64,000 nucleotides of DNA from Rhynchopus sp. YZ270_cl-10 (GCA_964035575.1 OZ037901.1:868001-932000), one strand, 5' to 3'; shown: positions 9,947 through 19,680, counted from the first letter of the stretch. Numbers and translations are program-made. The notes: generated by a model from the sequence alone, not told the origin.

Positions 9947-10810
9947 ATGGTTTCTCGCGCACCTATCACCCGAATCATCCGATTCGTTTCGGAAGGCTCT
10001 GTGTTTCTTGGAGAGGAGCCCCCTGCAGGGAGGGTTGACGCTACTGTGCTGGAGGGATGTCTTTTTGAGGGGACATTGCAGAGGACTGCACGGACCAGAC
10101 GTGTGGACAAGCTGCTTGCCCCGCTGCAGCCGCAGCAGATTTTCTGCATTGGGCTGAACTATATTGATCACTTCCAGGAGAGTGCTGCGGGGCGGGGCAT
10201 TTCGCTTCCAGAAAAGCCGTCGATCTTTGTCAAAGCGAATTCTTCGCTGAACCACCCAGACAGCCAGGTCTGGATTCCTGCGAATCTCCCCGAAAAAGGT
10301 GAACAGGTCGACTACGAGGTAGAGCTGGCAATCGTCATCGGAAAGCACTGCAGAAACGCAACCAAAGCGAACGCTCTCGACTACGTCGCCGGATACACCG
10401 TCGCAAACGATGTCACAAACCGCCATTGGCAGAAAAACTCCGGGGCAAGTCAGTGGGTGAAAGGAAAGTCATTCGACACATTTTCTCCCCTCGGTCCAGT
10501 ATTGGTGACATCCGAAGAAATCCCGGACCCAAGCAACCTGAAGCTCTCCTGCTCCGTCAACGGAGAGGTCCGTCAGAACTCCAACACCTCCTGCATGATC
10601 CACCCTGTGGTCAACATCATTGAATGGCTGTCCACTGAGCAGACCCTCCTCCCAGGAACAGTCATCATGACCGGAACCCCGGAAGGCGTGGCTGCAGGAA
10701 TGGAAAAACCAAAATGGCTTGTCCATGGGGACATTGTCGAGGCGTCTATCGAAAAGATCGGAACCCTCCGGTCCTTCATTGTCAACTCCCCGAGCTTCTC
10801 GCACCTTTAG
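9947..10810 (+). CDS. Fumarylacetoacetate hydrolase family protein (FAHD1/FAHD2-like)
   Basis: A 287-residue single-exon protein of the FAH superfamily; relatives cleave or decarboxylate acylpyruvates and oxaloacetate, often in mitochondria. The core begins at FCIGLNYIDHF. The Mg2+ ligands are visible as YEVEL (Glu124 and Glu126) and NDVT (Asp155), with the E-x-E to D spacing of 29 residues found in FAHD1. GKSFDTFSPLGP and MTGTPEGV are further family signatures. The first about 60 residues resemble the FAHD2 N-terminal extension. Substrate specificity cannot be read from the sequence. Start at 9947 is the first ATG after a pyrimidine-AG site 21 nt upstream. The codons are GC-rich relative to the flanks. 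Confidence 0.93.
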   Translation: MVSRAPITRIIRFVSEGSVFLGEEPPAGRVDATVLEGCLFEGTLQRTARTRRVDKLLAPLQPQQIFCIGLNYIDHFQESAAGRGISLPEKPSIFVKANSSLNHPDSQVWIPANLPEKGEQVDYEVELAIVIGKHCRNATKANALDYVAGYTVANDVTNRHWQKNSGASQWVKGKSFDTFSPLGPVLVTSEEIPDPSNLKLSCSVNGEVRQNSNTSCMIHPVVNIIEWLSTEQTLLPGTVIMTGTPEGVAAGMEKPKWLVHGDIVEASIEKIGTLRSFIVNSPSFSHL

Positions 10811-10916
10811 AAAAAGAAAGTGAAGATGAAATGTGTGATTTGAAAAAAAAAATAATCCCCGTGTTCGTGTTCGTGTTTAAGTTTAATGAATTTTTCTGTA
10901 CTATTTACCTTTTAAA

Positions 10917-10987
10917 AGGGTGGCTAAGTGTGTCTTAGATGCATCTCTTTTGTTTAGATGTGTGTCCATGAGAGGCATAATGCATCT
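10917..10987 (+). repeat. A-B stem-loop pair just after the FAH gene
   Basis: 10917-10947: diverged family A, GGGTG with GCATC outer and CTAAG with CTTAG inner, loop TGTGT. 10956-10987: family B, AGATG with CATCT outer, loop CATGAGAG, GCATA 3' arm. The two are only 8 nt apart. Confidence 0.6.
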
Positions 10988-11327
10988 GTAAAATTTTCTC
11001 TTTTTTCTTTTTTTGATAAAAAAAATTGTGTTTGAATAGTAGTTGCACACTAGCAGATCGTCCTTGGTGCGCAACGGCTACGCTTTCTAACGTATTTTTT
11101 TTTTTTACAACGTGCAAATATTTATTTTATTTTAAAAATGTGACAAAATCCGAGTTTCCTAATTTTGTCTCACACCCCTGCCACGCTATTTAGGGAAGAG
11201 ATGTGCCTGTCTGTGCACATCTTGACCCTTTTTTTTGGGTGACAATTTGGGTATTCAGAACCTCTGTGGTCGATGGGTGACACAACAAAGAAACGAGGAT
11301 ACTTATTTCGAGTGGTATTTTTTTTTT

Positions 11328-11368
11328 GGTACACTGTCACGAGAGGGCTTTGTATTTCAAGTAAACTT
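11328..11368 (+). repeat. Family-D stem-loop
   Basis: Outer TACA with TGTA, two-base internal loop, inner GTC with GGC (one G.U), loop ACGAGAG. The tail TTTCAAGTAAACTTTTTT follows. The same unit recurs at 55865 and 60153. Confidence 0.65.
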
Positions 11369-11651
11369 TTTTTGCAAGGCCCGAGGCCCCTGAATACATA
11401 TTTTACCCCCTCCCGTTTTCCTTTTTTTGAACAGCTTGCGGGAATGGAGGGGAAATCCCCAACGAACAGAACTAATTCGGACACTTTTCTAACAAAAAAA
11501 TAAAAATTTAAAAAGCCTAAGTATTCCTATGCAAAGTTACCCCGCAGCTTTTTTGCGAGGATACCCCGTAAATACAAACATTTTTTTTTTTGTGCCTATT
11601 ATACCTTCTATTCAGTAGAATAGTTAGTATATGAAACAATTTTTTGGTGAT

Positions 11652-11693
11652 CACTGCCTGCGTCCCAGAAGCGTCTGCACTGATTAGCTTCAC
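11652..11693 (+). repeat. Family-C stem-loop
   Basis: CACTGCCTGCGTC, loop CCAGA, AGCGTCTGCACTG, then a tail TAGCTTCACCC and T-rich DNA. AGTGC-type outer pairing is weakened here. Confidence 0.55.
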
Positions 11694-12374
11694 CCTTTCT
11701 TTTCTTTTTTTAAAAATACCCTTTCCGAGGGCGAACGTTTACCCACATATGAATACTTGACCCCTTCTCGGAGGATTCTCCTACCCCCCTATTTTTTCTT
11801 TTTTTAAATCCCAGAGAGGGCTGTATTTCAAGTCAACGTTTCCTATTCTCTCTTCTGCGTTCTCTTCTTTACAACGCAATGGTACCTGTCGCGACGCCTT
11901 TCCTGAACTTACTCCATTATTCCAGTTTATCATGTAACGAATGCATAACAGTCGGACCATCTGTAGCGACGCACACAATTTGCTTCTGAATTAGATCGTG
12001 AAGAATCCTTCTCTTGCAGGAACCCAATCAGTCGATCGAACGTCGAAATAGCGGAGAGGCTGCTTCCCATCTCGAACCCACCGACGAACACATCACGAAC
12101 AGCCTTCCTTTTCCTTTTCTGTCAGCTCCTCCCCTCTTAAGTGCTTGAGTGACCCCTTTGGAATATTGCGTATCCACAGATTGATCCGTCTCTCCCTTCA
12201 CCCCTCTGGTGGTTTCCCATCTGCAGACGACTCATTTAATCAGCTACAATCAAGGAAAGGTGCCTTACGGCGTCCAGGATAACAATGGTACCACACGTAA
12301 TTAATGGTAGCTCCTGAAGAAAAAATCCACTCAACTTGACACCATTTTTTTTGTACAGAATACACAGAGATACT

Positions 12375-13475
12375 ATGAAACGCACCGTCACAGTGGAGGA
12401 GGCAGAGCTCGCCTGGGGGTTGTTTTTGAAGGAGCTGAAGGAGCTGTCGAGGCTTAACATCTGCGAAGGGACGACCTGCGACCATTTGTGGTCTGGGGTA
12501 CGCCAGGGGGACACATCGAAGATTGCACGCTCCGAACGCGCTGTGGGGATTTCAGTTGAAGTCCCTACCCAGAGTCTGCACACCAGCACACAGCTTCAGA
12601 CGGAGATCTATTTTCACATTAACGTAGGCTACCCTATATTACCCCCTGTAGAACAGTGTGCTGGGGATGTGGTATTTAGGATGACAGGAATGCTTTCAAA
12701 ATACGCGATGGACGTTATATCGCGGGAGTGTCATCTGCATATGATTGAGCTTCATGAGTCCAATTCAGGTCTTCCCGCAGAGAGATCACCGAAGTATATC
12801 CTTGAGGTCATCAAATGGGCGTCTCAAAGGGATATGGCTGGTCTCGTTGCTGCGCATTCGATTCCACAAAAAATGAAGATGAAACGATCCATTTCTCGTG
12901 TCGTAGCGAGGTTTCATCATATAGAGTCGCCACTAAAATCTTCTTATGGGATGCTGTGGGGGAGAGAGCTTAACATTCGTGGGTATATTGGGAAGGGTCA
13001 ACCAGGGTTTGTTATGGTAGAAGGGGACAGCGAGGAGGTGAATGCGTGGGTGGATAGGTATCTGAATGTTTTGCATTGGGGCCCGATTCCTGCGGTGATA
13101 GTGAGCAAGCGAGAGGTGGATGCGGCGGCAAAAGCGCTCCCTGCAATCGCAGAACTGAGCAAAGCAGTGAAACGCGTTGTCACCGTGGAAGGGGCCTTCA
13201 ATGGGAGGAACAGCATTGATTTTGGCGCCCTCGCGGGTTATCTCGCAGACAACGGATGGCAATGCGCAGCAGACCAGCTAAAAGACATAATCGATGTATT
13301 CCAACATGACAACGGACACGTGGACCAAGAGCAAATGGAGTCTGCAATAAAAACAGCAGCAACAAACGAAGCAGAGCGGGCCTACCAAAGCAAACAGAAG
13401 CCGAAGACAAAAGACGCCAACGGAGACGCAGCCGCAGCGAAGAAAAAGGATAAGAAAAAGAAGCGGCTACAGTGA
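12375..13475 (+). CDS. RWD domain plus DUF1115 protein (RWDD2-like)
   Basis: A 366-residue protein. An N-terminal RWD fold (about residues 10-140) contains the diagnostic GYPILPP turn followed by helices ending in EVIKWAS. The DUF1115 region follows (about 175-245): FHHIESPLKS, a predicted helix, GYIGKGQPGFVMVEG and LNVLHWG, matching the arrangement in animal RWDD2A/RWDD2B. RWDD2 proteins have no settled biochemical role. The last about 120 residues are extra: an EF-hand-like stretch (DVFQHDNGHVDQEQ, around 310-325) and a Lys-rich, low-complexity tail ending KKKDKKKKRLQ. Start at 12375 is preferred over an in-frame upstream codon because the intervening DNA is a T-run ending in CAG, a 3' splice site. 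Confidence 0.82.
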   Translation: MKRTVTVEEAELAWGLFLKELKELSRLNICEGTTCDHLWSGVRQGDTSKIARSERAVGISVEVPTQSLHTSTQLQTEIYFHINVGYPILPPVEQCAGDVVFRMTGMLSKYAMDVISRECHLHMIELHESNSGLPAERSPKYILEVIKWASQRDMAGLVAAHSIPQKMKMKRSISRVVARFHHIESPLKSSYGMLWGRELNIRGYIGKGQPGFVMVEGDSEEVNAWVDRYLNVLHWGPIPAVIVSKREVDAAAKALPAIAELSKAVKRVVTVEGAFNGRNSIDFGALAGYLADNGWQCAADQLKDIIDVFQHDNGHVDQEQMESAIKTAATNEAERAYQSKQKPKTKDANGDAAAAKKKDKKKKRLQ

Positions 13476-13645
13476 ACAGAAGGGGGGTTTTTTCGAAAAT
13501 GGGGGAGGTGATGACTAACCGTGATTTGTGTCTGTTTTTTGTGTGTGCAAATAATAAGTTGTGTAAGATGTGCGTTCATTTATCAACGACTTTTTTTTTT
13601 GGGCGCGAAAGAGCCTCGTTTCTTCGGCACAAAAAAAAAAGGTAC

Positions 13646-13690
13646 ATCGACAATCATTGTGTCCCAGTAGGTAATACAATGATTGTCGAT
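13646..13690. repeat. Perfect hairpin, 15-bp arms
   Basis: ATCGACAATCATTGT at 13646-13660 is exactly inverted at 13676-13690, with a 15-nt loop. The arms are flanked by TAC and AAC rather than a clear target duplication. It lies 170 nt after the RWD gene stop. Confidence 0.65.
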
Positions 13691-13806
13691 ACAACAAAAA
13701 AATGGAGAACAAAAGTACGGAACAGAACAAGTCAGAGTTTTTTTTTTTTTGGAGGGAAACCCCTCTTTTTGCCATATTGTGATGAAGCACAGATATGTGT
13801 TGTGGT

Positions 13807-13857
13807 AAGTGCCTGCATCTGCCGATGAACGGTGGGGCGTTTGCACTTTCAACTTCT
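13807..13857 (+). repeat. Family-C stem-loop with enlarged loop
   Basis: AGTGCCTGCATC at the 5' side and GGCGTTTGCACTTTCAACTTC at the 3' side match family C, but about 12 extra bases lie between the arms. Confidence 0.55.
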
Positions 13858-13993
13858 CGTTGTTGGAAAAATTTCTCAAAAAAAAAGATTGGGGTGGTAT
13901 TTTTATGCAATGAGGGAGATGCTAATATTGTTGTTACACCCAACACACCTTAAAAACAGCGGCCCACCCACACACCCCAAAACCAACCTCAAA

Positions 13994-14452
13994 ATGACCA
14001 AGACCATCAGCCGCCGCAAGCAGCGCAAGGCACACTTCACTGCCCCCAGCCACGTGCGCCGTGTCATCATGACCGCCCCTCTGTCGAAGGAGCTCCGCCA
14101 GAAGTACAACGTGCGCAGCCTTCCCGTGCGTCGTGACGACGAGGTATGCACTACACAGCATTCATTTGGTTCACCATAACACAACACATCATTGTTACAG
14201 GTCAAGGTGAAGCGCGGAACCCACAAGGGCCGTGACGGAAAGATCACCCAGGTGTACCGTAAGAAGTGGTCCATCCAGATTGACAAGATCACCAAGGACA
14301 AGGCCAACGGTGGATCCGTGAACCTTCCCTTCCACCCCTCCAACGTGGAGATCGTCAAGATCAAGCTGGACAACGACCGCAAGAACCTGCTTGCCCGCAA
14401 GGACCGCTCCCAGAGCAAGACGTCCAAGTCGGACATGAAGAACATTGACTAA
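13994..14452 (+). CDS. RPL26: 60S ribosomal protein L26 (uL24), copy A
   Basis: Two exons, 13994-14143 and 14201-14452, encode 133 residues. L26 is a large-subunit ribosomal protein near the exit tunnel. Exon 1 begins [20 protein letters not shown] and carries the family motif [22 protein letters not shown]. Exon 2 carries the KOW loop ([12 protein letters not shown]). The 57-nt intron starts GTATGC and ends TTACAG. Length and domain order are normal for eukaryotes. Copy B, 1.9 kb downstream, encodes the identical protein and even the introns are almost the same, but the 5' and 3' flanks differ. Strong C-ending codon bias fits high expression. Confidence 0.97.
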
Positions 14453-14852
14453 ACATGTCATTGTTGATTTAGTACAATCGCACTGTTAGCAATGGAGATC
14501 ACCCCAGAAGTCTGGGGTGACAGATAGTGATAGGGAGAAGAGGGAGGGAAGGGGGCAAAAAAAAAAAAGAGAGAGAAGACGAATTTTAGGGTTTATTTTC
14601 GATGTCTTTTTTTTTTCCCTTCACTCCGAGGTTTTTTTTTTTCCTCTGTTTTTTTTTTCGCTTTTTTTCTTTTTCCGGGTCAGGGAAGAAAATTTTTTTA
14701 AAAAAAAGATCCTGTCTTTGGTCAGGTCCTATCATTTGAAAAACCGACAAAAACCACGATTTTTGACCATCTTTCTCCCACCCACCACACCCACACCACA
14801 CTCACACTCACATCAGAACTTTACGTTAACACCCTACAACCAAAACAACACT
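14453..14852. other. 400-bp gap, hairpin then T-rich leader
   Basis: A perfect hairpin at 14499-14520 follows the RPL26 stop. The rest is poly-A/T; CATCAG at about 14811-14816 may be the 3' splice site for the next gene. No gene. Confidence 0.5.
14499..14520 (+). terminator. Hairpin just downstream of RPL26 copy A
   Basis: TCACCCCAGA pairs perfectly with TCTGGGGTGA (10 bp, 2-nt loop), 46 nt after the stop codon. It is absent after copy B. Role in 3'-end formation is inference. Confidence 0.4.
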
Positions 14853-15230
14853 ATGTCCTACTACCCATACACCGCGTCTGCGTACGGTGCGTACCCGTAC
14901 ACCGCTGGACTGTACGGCTCCCCGTACAGCCACCACGCTGAGGTTGCCGCCGCCAACGCCGCAGCCAGCGCTGCCACCACGAACGCGATTATCCAGTCGG
15001 CGTCCATCCGTCGTGCCCGCGACGCTGAGTTTGCCGCAGCAAACGCCGCAGCCAGCGCAGCAACCACGAACGCGATCATCCAGTCTGAGTCGATCCGCCG
15101 TGTGCGCGACGCTGAGGCGGCCAGCCATGCCGCCGCAAGCGCCGCCGCCACCAACGCCGCCATCTCCGCGTCGGTCCGCCGCTCCCACTACTACGACCCC
15201 CTCCTCTCCTCCCCCCGTTACTACTACTAG
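14853..15230 (+). CDS. Small Tyr/Ala-rich repeat protein, copy 1
   Basis: A 125-residue protein of no family I know. The N-terminus MSYYPYTASAYGAYPYTA is a Tyr/Pro/Gly stretch. Then come two 28-residue helical repeats built as AAANAAASAATTNAIIQS followed by SIRRxRDAE, a third shorter Ala repeat ending in ISASVRRS, and the C-terminus LSSPRYYY. Two relatives lie at 38965 and 40023 with the same start and end. The Ala-rich blocks should form amphipathic helices ending in a charged RRxRDAE cap; Tyr-rich ends suggest cross-linking, sticking or phase behaviour. The gene sits between two RPL26 copies and has extreme C-ending codon bias, implying abundance. Start at 14853 is supported by conservation in all copies. 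Confidence 0.8.
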   Translation: MSYYPYTASAYGAYPYTAGLYGSPYSHHAEVAAANAAASAATTNAIIQSASIRRARDAEFAAANAAASAATTNAIIQSESIRRVRDAEAASHAAASAAATNAAISASVRRSHYYDPLLSSPRYYY

Positions 15231-15937
15231 AGGGATGTGTTTGGGATTTAGACAAAGTCACCGAACGACACAAAAAACCTATTTTTTAGTCTTTTTTTTA
15301 CCTGTATTGTTTTTTTTATTTGGCAATAACACCTGTACCGAGGCTCATTCCCCCCCAAAAGAACCCCTGCTCATCTGGGTCTCACCCCGTTGTTGTCGCA
15401 ATTTTTTTGTTTAGTTTTTTTCCCCGCGTTTTTTCGCCGTGATTGTTGTAGCAAATGATTAAGGTCAGAAGTTGCAGTGAAACAGGGTTAGAAGCGGGTA
15501 CCCCTTGAACCATTTCTTTCAGCTTGCATGAATAGAATATTAGAAGTCGGATGGAAACAGCTGGATGCATTCGATTTTGTTTGTTTGATGAGGAGAAAAA
15601 AAAAAACGGTCCAGAAAGGGCGATATTTTTATAAGAGAAAGAAGACACACACACAGTTGAGCGTGTGGGTGCGTGCGTTTTATTTTTGTTTTCTTTCTCC
15701 GTGTTTGCAAAATTTTCTGTTTTAGTCCAGAAGAAAAAAAAGGGGGGTGGTTTTACTTTCACCATTGCAGTTGAGGTTCTCATTTTCTTGGTATCCGCTG
15801 TTCACAGAGGTATTCATTTTTCGAGTTATCAACGTTTCTCTGTTGTGACTGGAATTCATTCTGTAAGGAGGCCAACACCACGTATCACATCCCATCCCAT
15901 CAGGTCCCCCTTTTGTCACCCAACTTTACCTTTTAAA
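15231..15937. other. Intergenic gap, no feature
   Basis: About 700 bp of T- and A-rich DNA; I see no gene, stem-loop of the common families, or transposon ends. Confidence 0.5.
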
Positions 15938-16394
15938 ATGACCAAGACCATCAGCCGCCGCAAGCAGCGCAAGGCACACTTCACTGCCCCCAGCCACGTG
16001 CGCCGTGTCATCATGACCGCCCCTCTGTCGAAGGAGCTCCGCCAGAAGTACAACGTGCGCAGCCTTCCCGTGCGTCGTGACGACGAGGTATGCACCACAG
16101 CATTCATTTGGTTCGCCATAACACAACACATCATTGTTACAGGTCAAGGTGAAGCGCGGAACCCACAAGGGCCGTGACGGAAAGATCACCCAGGTGTACC
16201 GTAAGAAGTGGTCCATCCAGATTGACAAGATCACCAAGGACAAGGCCAACGGTGGATCCGTGAACCTGCCCTTCCACCCCTCCAACGTGGAGATCGTCAA
16301 GATCAAGCTGGACAACGACCGCAAGAACCTGCTTGCCCGCAAGGACCGCTCCCAGAGCAAGACGTCCAAGTCGGACATGAAGAACATTGACTAA
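15938..16394 (+). CDS. RPL26: 60S ribosomal protein L26 (uL24), copy B
   Basis: Exons 15938-16087 and 16143-16394 encode the same 133 residues as copy A. Only a few silent changes are visible, for example one in the NLPFHP codons. The 55-nt intron differs from copy A only by small changes and a 2-nt length difference. The similarity starts within a few bases of the ATG and ends just after the stop, while the flanks are unrelated. This pattern suggests gene conversion or a very recent duplication limited to the gene body. The intron position is identical (phase 0, after DDE). Confidence 0.97.
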
Positions 16395-17009
16395 ACATGC
16401 CAACCTTTTTTTTTTTCTTTACTTCTTTATTAGAGCATAGTTTACAAGATCAACAACAAGTATGGTGACAACATAAAAAACACAAAAAAAGCTGCCATTT
16501 CCCCCTTCCTTTTCACATCTCTTTTACCGCCCTCTCTCTCATCCCTCGCCCACACCAACTTGAGACAGCGACCAACAGTCAGCCCAGAGGGCTATGGTTG
16601 TGTAAATTTCTAATGGAGGGTGAGGCCCACTGCCGGTACCGTCATGGTACCGTCTGTCCCTCCTCGAGTGGCGTCAAGAGGCATCAACTTCAAGGTGACC
16701 AAGTGCGAGAGCCTTAGGGGCATCTTATATCGTTTGCTGTATTTCGCGTTCCCGTTTCCGCTGATTTCACACATGATGAGAAGGCTTTCAATTCGGTTCA
16801 TCCCTCTCTGAGGCGCAAGCCAGCGATGAGGTACAGCTTCTGTCTGATGTGATGGTCTGCCCAGTGCCCCACGGTGTAGACACTGGGCTTTTTCTACATT
16901 CCGTTCGCTCTTGATACTTTTGCACAAAATACCAAAACTACAACACACCACCCTGTTCACAGATCTCAAACACATATTTGCAAGCCAAACCACACCCCAA
17001 AGCCCAGCC
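16395..17009. other. Intergenic gap with one stem-loop
   Basis: No gene. A diverged family-A stem-loop at 16692-16725, a short palindrome GGTACCGTCATGGTACC near 16634-16650, and a CCCTGTTCACAG splice-like site (AG at 16961-16962) before the peroxidase. Confidence 0.5.
16692..16725 (+). repeat. Family-A stem-loop, diverged
   Basis: AAGGTGACCAAG, loop TGCGAGAG, CCTTAGGGGCATCTT: the outer stem GGTG with CATC and inner CAAGG-type pairing are kept; the loop retains CGAGAG. Confidence 0.6.
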
Positions 17010-18236
17010 ATGAAGTGTGCCGTGTACATGTGTCTGCTGTTGGTGGCAAGCACCGTCACCAGTGTCGAGGCGCAGAGACCTCGCCGCACACGTCCGCCAC
17101 GTCCCACTCCACCACCGGCTCCGACAGGCCCACCAGTTCCGGTGCCGACAGACCCCACAACACCAGTTGTGACGGACGCACCAGTGCCTGCGACAGACGC
17201 ACCCGTACCTGTTGTGCCTGAGACGGACGCACCTGCGACAGAGGCACCGGCCACTGACGCACCCGCCGTGCCCGAGACAGACGCACCGGCAACAGATGCA
17301 CCTGCAACTGACGCACCTGTGGTTGAGCGCGACTTTGGGAACTCGCTGACTCTCCCCGGACAGAGCATCCTGGAGGCTGTGCGGGAGCAGTACCTGGATG
17401 TGGTGGAGGCGCTGGTGGCGCTGATTGAGAGCAGCCCCTCGTCGATGCGGCCGCTGCTGGTGCGCCTTGCGTGGCACAGCTGTGGACAGTTCAACGGTGC
17501 TGCGATGCCGATTGGGGGGACGACTGGTGGGTGCATCAGAACGACACCGGAGAACGCGCTGCCCGACAACGCAGGGGTCGACGTGGCCACGGACGCACTT
17601 GAGCCGGTGAAGACAGCGTTTCCGTTTATCACCTACGCAGACCTGTACCAGCTTGCAGGCAACACCGCCCTTGAGTACATGGGAAGCCCGTCGCTCTTCT
17701 TCCGCCCGGGACGCATTGACTTCGTGGCCCCCACGGAGACGGACGAGCTCTGTGTGGGTGTGGCAGAGCGCATGCCGCTGAAGCACATCAACAACGACGC
17801 CTTCCCGCACCTTGAGACACTTGACTACTTCTTTGTGAAGTTTGGTGAGCTTGGGTTCTCGCTGGACACGGACGCAGACGCACTCTTCAAGATGGTTGCG
17901 CTGATGGGCGGACACAACATGGGTGCCATGCACCTTGCGATCAGCGGAAACGAGGGTCTGTGGACGGCGAACAACCTCGTCTTCGGTATTGAGTACTTCA
18001 ATAATCTTATCAATGGCCCGTGGGGACCGAACACTGCAGAGTCCGACGGCACGGACCTGCAGTACCGTGGTGGACCCCCGCCCCGCTTCATCATGCTCCC
18101 GATTGACATGGTGATGCGTCAGGACGCAAGACTGAGCAACATTGTGAGGACCTTCTCGACTGACCGTGCTCTCTTCGAGACACACTTTGTGGCGGCCTGG
18201 CGCCAGCTGCAGGAGAACGGTGTTAACTTTGCTTGA
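17010..18236 (+). CDS. Secreted class I haem peroxidase (ascorbate/cytochrome c peroxidase type)
   Basis: A 408-residue protein. A signal peptide (CAVYMCLLLVASTVTSVEA) is followed by a Pro/Thr/Ala/Asp-rich low-complexity linker (about 25-108) of TDAPA-type repeats, then a plant-superfamily peroxidase domain. Catalytic residues are in place: distal RLAWHSC (Arg152, Trp155, His156), proximal GGHNMG (His302), Trp318 sixteen residues later, and PIDM (Asp366), the Trp/Asp pair seen in ascorbate and cytochrome c peroxidases. These enzymes reduce H2O2 with ascorbate, cytochrome c or a phenol. Class I members are usually intracellular, so a signal peptide plus stalk is unusual. The electron donor cannot be told. 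Single exon. Confidence 0.9.
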   Translation: MKCAVYMCLLLVASTVTSVEAQRPRRTRPPRPTPPPAPTGPPVPVPTDPTTPVVTDAPVPATDAPVPVVPETDAPATEAPATDAPAVPETDAPATDAPATDAPVVERDFGNSLTLPGQSILEAVREQYLDVVEALVALIESSPSSMRPLLVRLAWHSCGQFNGAAMPIGGTTGGCIRTTPENALPDNAGVDVATDALEPVKTAFPFITYADLYQLAGNTALEYMGSPSLFFRPGRIDFVAPTETDELCVGVAERMPLKHINNDAFPHLETLDYFFVKFGELGFSLDTDADALFKMVALMGGHNMGAMHLAISGNEGLWTANNLVFGIEYFNNLINGPWGPNTAESDGTDLQYRGGPPPRFIMLPIDMVMRQDARLSNIVRTFSTDRALFETHFVAAWRQLQENGVNFA

Positions 18237-18572
18237 AGCTGATTTCATTTGCTTGCTTTTCATAGAACATTTTGTCCTCTGCACTTTTGCAGTGCGACTT
18301 ACGAACGCTTGTATTCTTTATTTCCTTGTTATGCAACCAATACAGATGTGCAGGTGTCTCTGCACACATGCACACGCATCTTTCGAAACCTCTTCTGCAC
18401 ACAGACTATTCTGAAACAACCGACACAATGTGGTCCCACTGTTTTGCAGAGGGTTCACATTCGCTGTTCCGTATCACGTTGGTCAGCAAAGCTCTGTATC
18501 GCATGACTTCCCTCATTCCCTCCCACGATTCTCTTGACGAACGTTCGTTTTATCTTTTCTCCCTATTTCTGA

Positions 18573-18600
18573 AAGAGGTGCAGAGTCACATTCATCGTTC
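18573..18600 (+). repeat. B-like stem-loop
   Basis: AGAGGTGCAGAGTCACATTCATCG keeps the GTGC/CAC inner arms and ATTCATC closing of family B, followed by TTCAAGGTTTC, but the loop is eroded. Confidence 0.4.
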
Positions 18601-19396
18601 AAGGTTTCTTTAATTGCCGTTGCATCTCTTTTAGAACTCAAAGAGAAATCAACCAGAAGTGTAAACTAAACAATGCTATATAAACCTTCTCTCGCAGGAA
18701 CCCACACGCACGAAGTTTACCAGCATTTTTTCAAAGTTTTTCACGTAATTTGGCAATCTATTTTTTCGAACCTCTTTTCCTCCCTCTCATTTCAATTGTT
18801 GAAACATGATTATCCTGAACTTTTTTTTCACTCAATATTTTTTATTGATTTCCCTTTCTTTCTGCATCTGCGTCTGCGTCTGCAGAGGCATTTGCACACT
18901 TTCTCGTTTTTTCCCCCCCTCTTTTGTTTATATTTCCATTGACTGGTTGCACTGAGGCACCCCTGCATGCGCACATTGGTGCCATGTGTTCCTCTTTCAA
19001 CCTGTTTCTATAACATTATTATATACAACCGCATCGCAAGCAGGTTTCTTCCAGGAGCCTGTCGTCGGATTTCTTTTTCCCTTTCACTTAGGTTTGGTTT
19101 TGCGGGCTTTGCTTACTGAAGAAGTTTCATCTTTTGACGCAAAGTAAACAAACAGGCCTGAAAACCTCTTGCAATTGAACTCTTTTTTTATAAGAACTAT
19201 GTGGCAAAGCTTTCTTCCCTTGTGAGACCTTGCCACACAAAACCTAGTCCAGCGGAGCGCATCCTTCGGATGTGTACACTGTTACAACGAAGTTTTCAAA
19301 AACAAAAAGCAACACAAATAATACGTAAACAAAGCGACTCCCCTCCTTCAGTTTTCTCACTATTTTCCCCCTTTTTCGACTTCTCTTTTGAATGGG

Positions 19397-19558
19397 TACA
19401 CGACGGGACCCAGTGACAAATGACAAGTGAAATCACATGTCATTTCACTTGTCACTCAAAAAAGTCACTTGTCATGACAAGTGATTTATTTGTCATTTCA
19501 CTTGTCATTTACTTGTCACCTTTTTCACTTGTCACTTGTCACTGGGTCCCGTCGTGTA
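19397..19558. mobile_element. TA-flanked foldback MITE, 162 bp
   Basis: The ends are perfect inverted repeats: TACACGACGGGACCCAGTGA and three more bases at 19397-19419, mirrored at 19536-19558. The inside is built from repeated TGACAAGTGA units in both directions, so the whole element folds into one long hairpin. TA at both tips fits a Tc1/mariner-type target site. It lies 123 bp upstream of an oxidoreductase start codon. No coding capacity; near-perfect arms suggest recent origin. Confidence 0.8.
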
Positions 19559-19680
19559 GTGCAGTGTCCACCCCCCTCCCCATGTGGCCCCCCTCACGCC
19601 CTCTACAGTTTTTTATCTACCTTTTACTCCCACTTATCCCCCTTTGCAGACTACCCCATTTCCACCACCACCACCACACA

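Larger units (their letters stand above)
10811..12374. other. Intergenic gap with six stem-loops
   Basis: No gene seen. Stem-loops of four families occur at 10917-10947 (A), 10956-10987 (B), 11198-11224 (B-like), 11328-11368 (D), 11652-11693 (C) and 11811-11842 (D, partial). A T-run ending in GTACAG (AG at 12357-12358) lies 16 nt before the next start. Confidence 0.55.
13476..13993. other. Intergenic gap with a 15-bp-arm hairpin
   Basis: No gene. It holds a perfect hairpin at 13646-13690 and a family-C-like stem-loop at 13807-13857, within T- and A-rich DNA. Confidence 0.55.
18237..19680. other. Intergenic gap with a foldback transposon
   Basis: No gene. A B-like stem-loop at 18573-18600, C-like repeat fragments near 18862-18902 (repeated TCTGCG then CAGAGGCATTTGCAC), and a 162-bp TA-flanked foldback at 19397-19558. 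The splice-like CCCCCTTTGCAG ends at 19649, 31 nt before the next start. Confidence 0.55.

Noticed and set aside
14517-14852. Long N-terminal extension of Tyr/Ala copy 1
   Set aside because: The extension is low-complexity from poly-T/A DNA, and all three family members share the MSY start.
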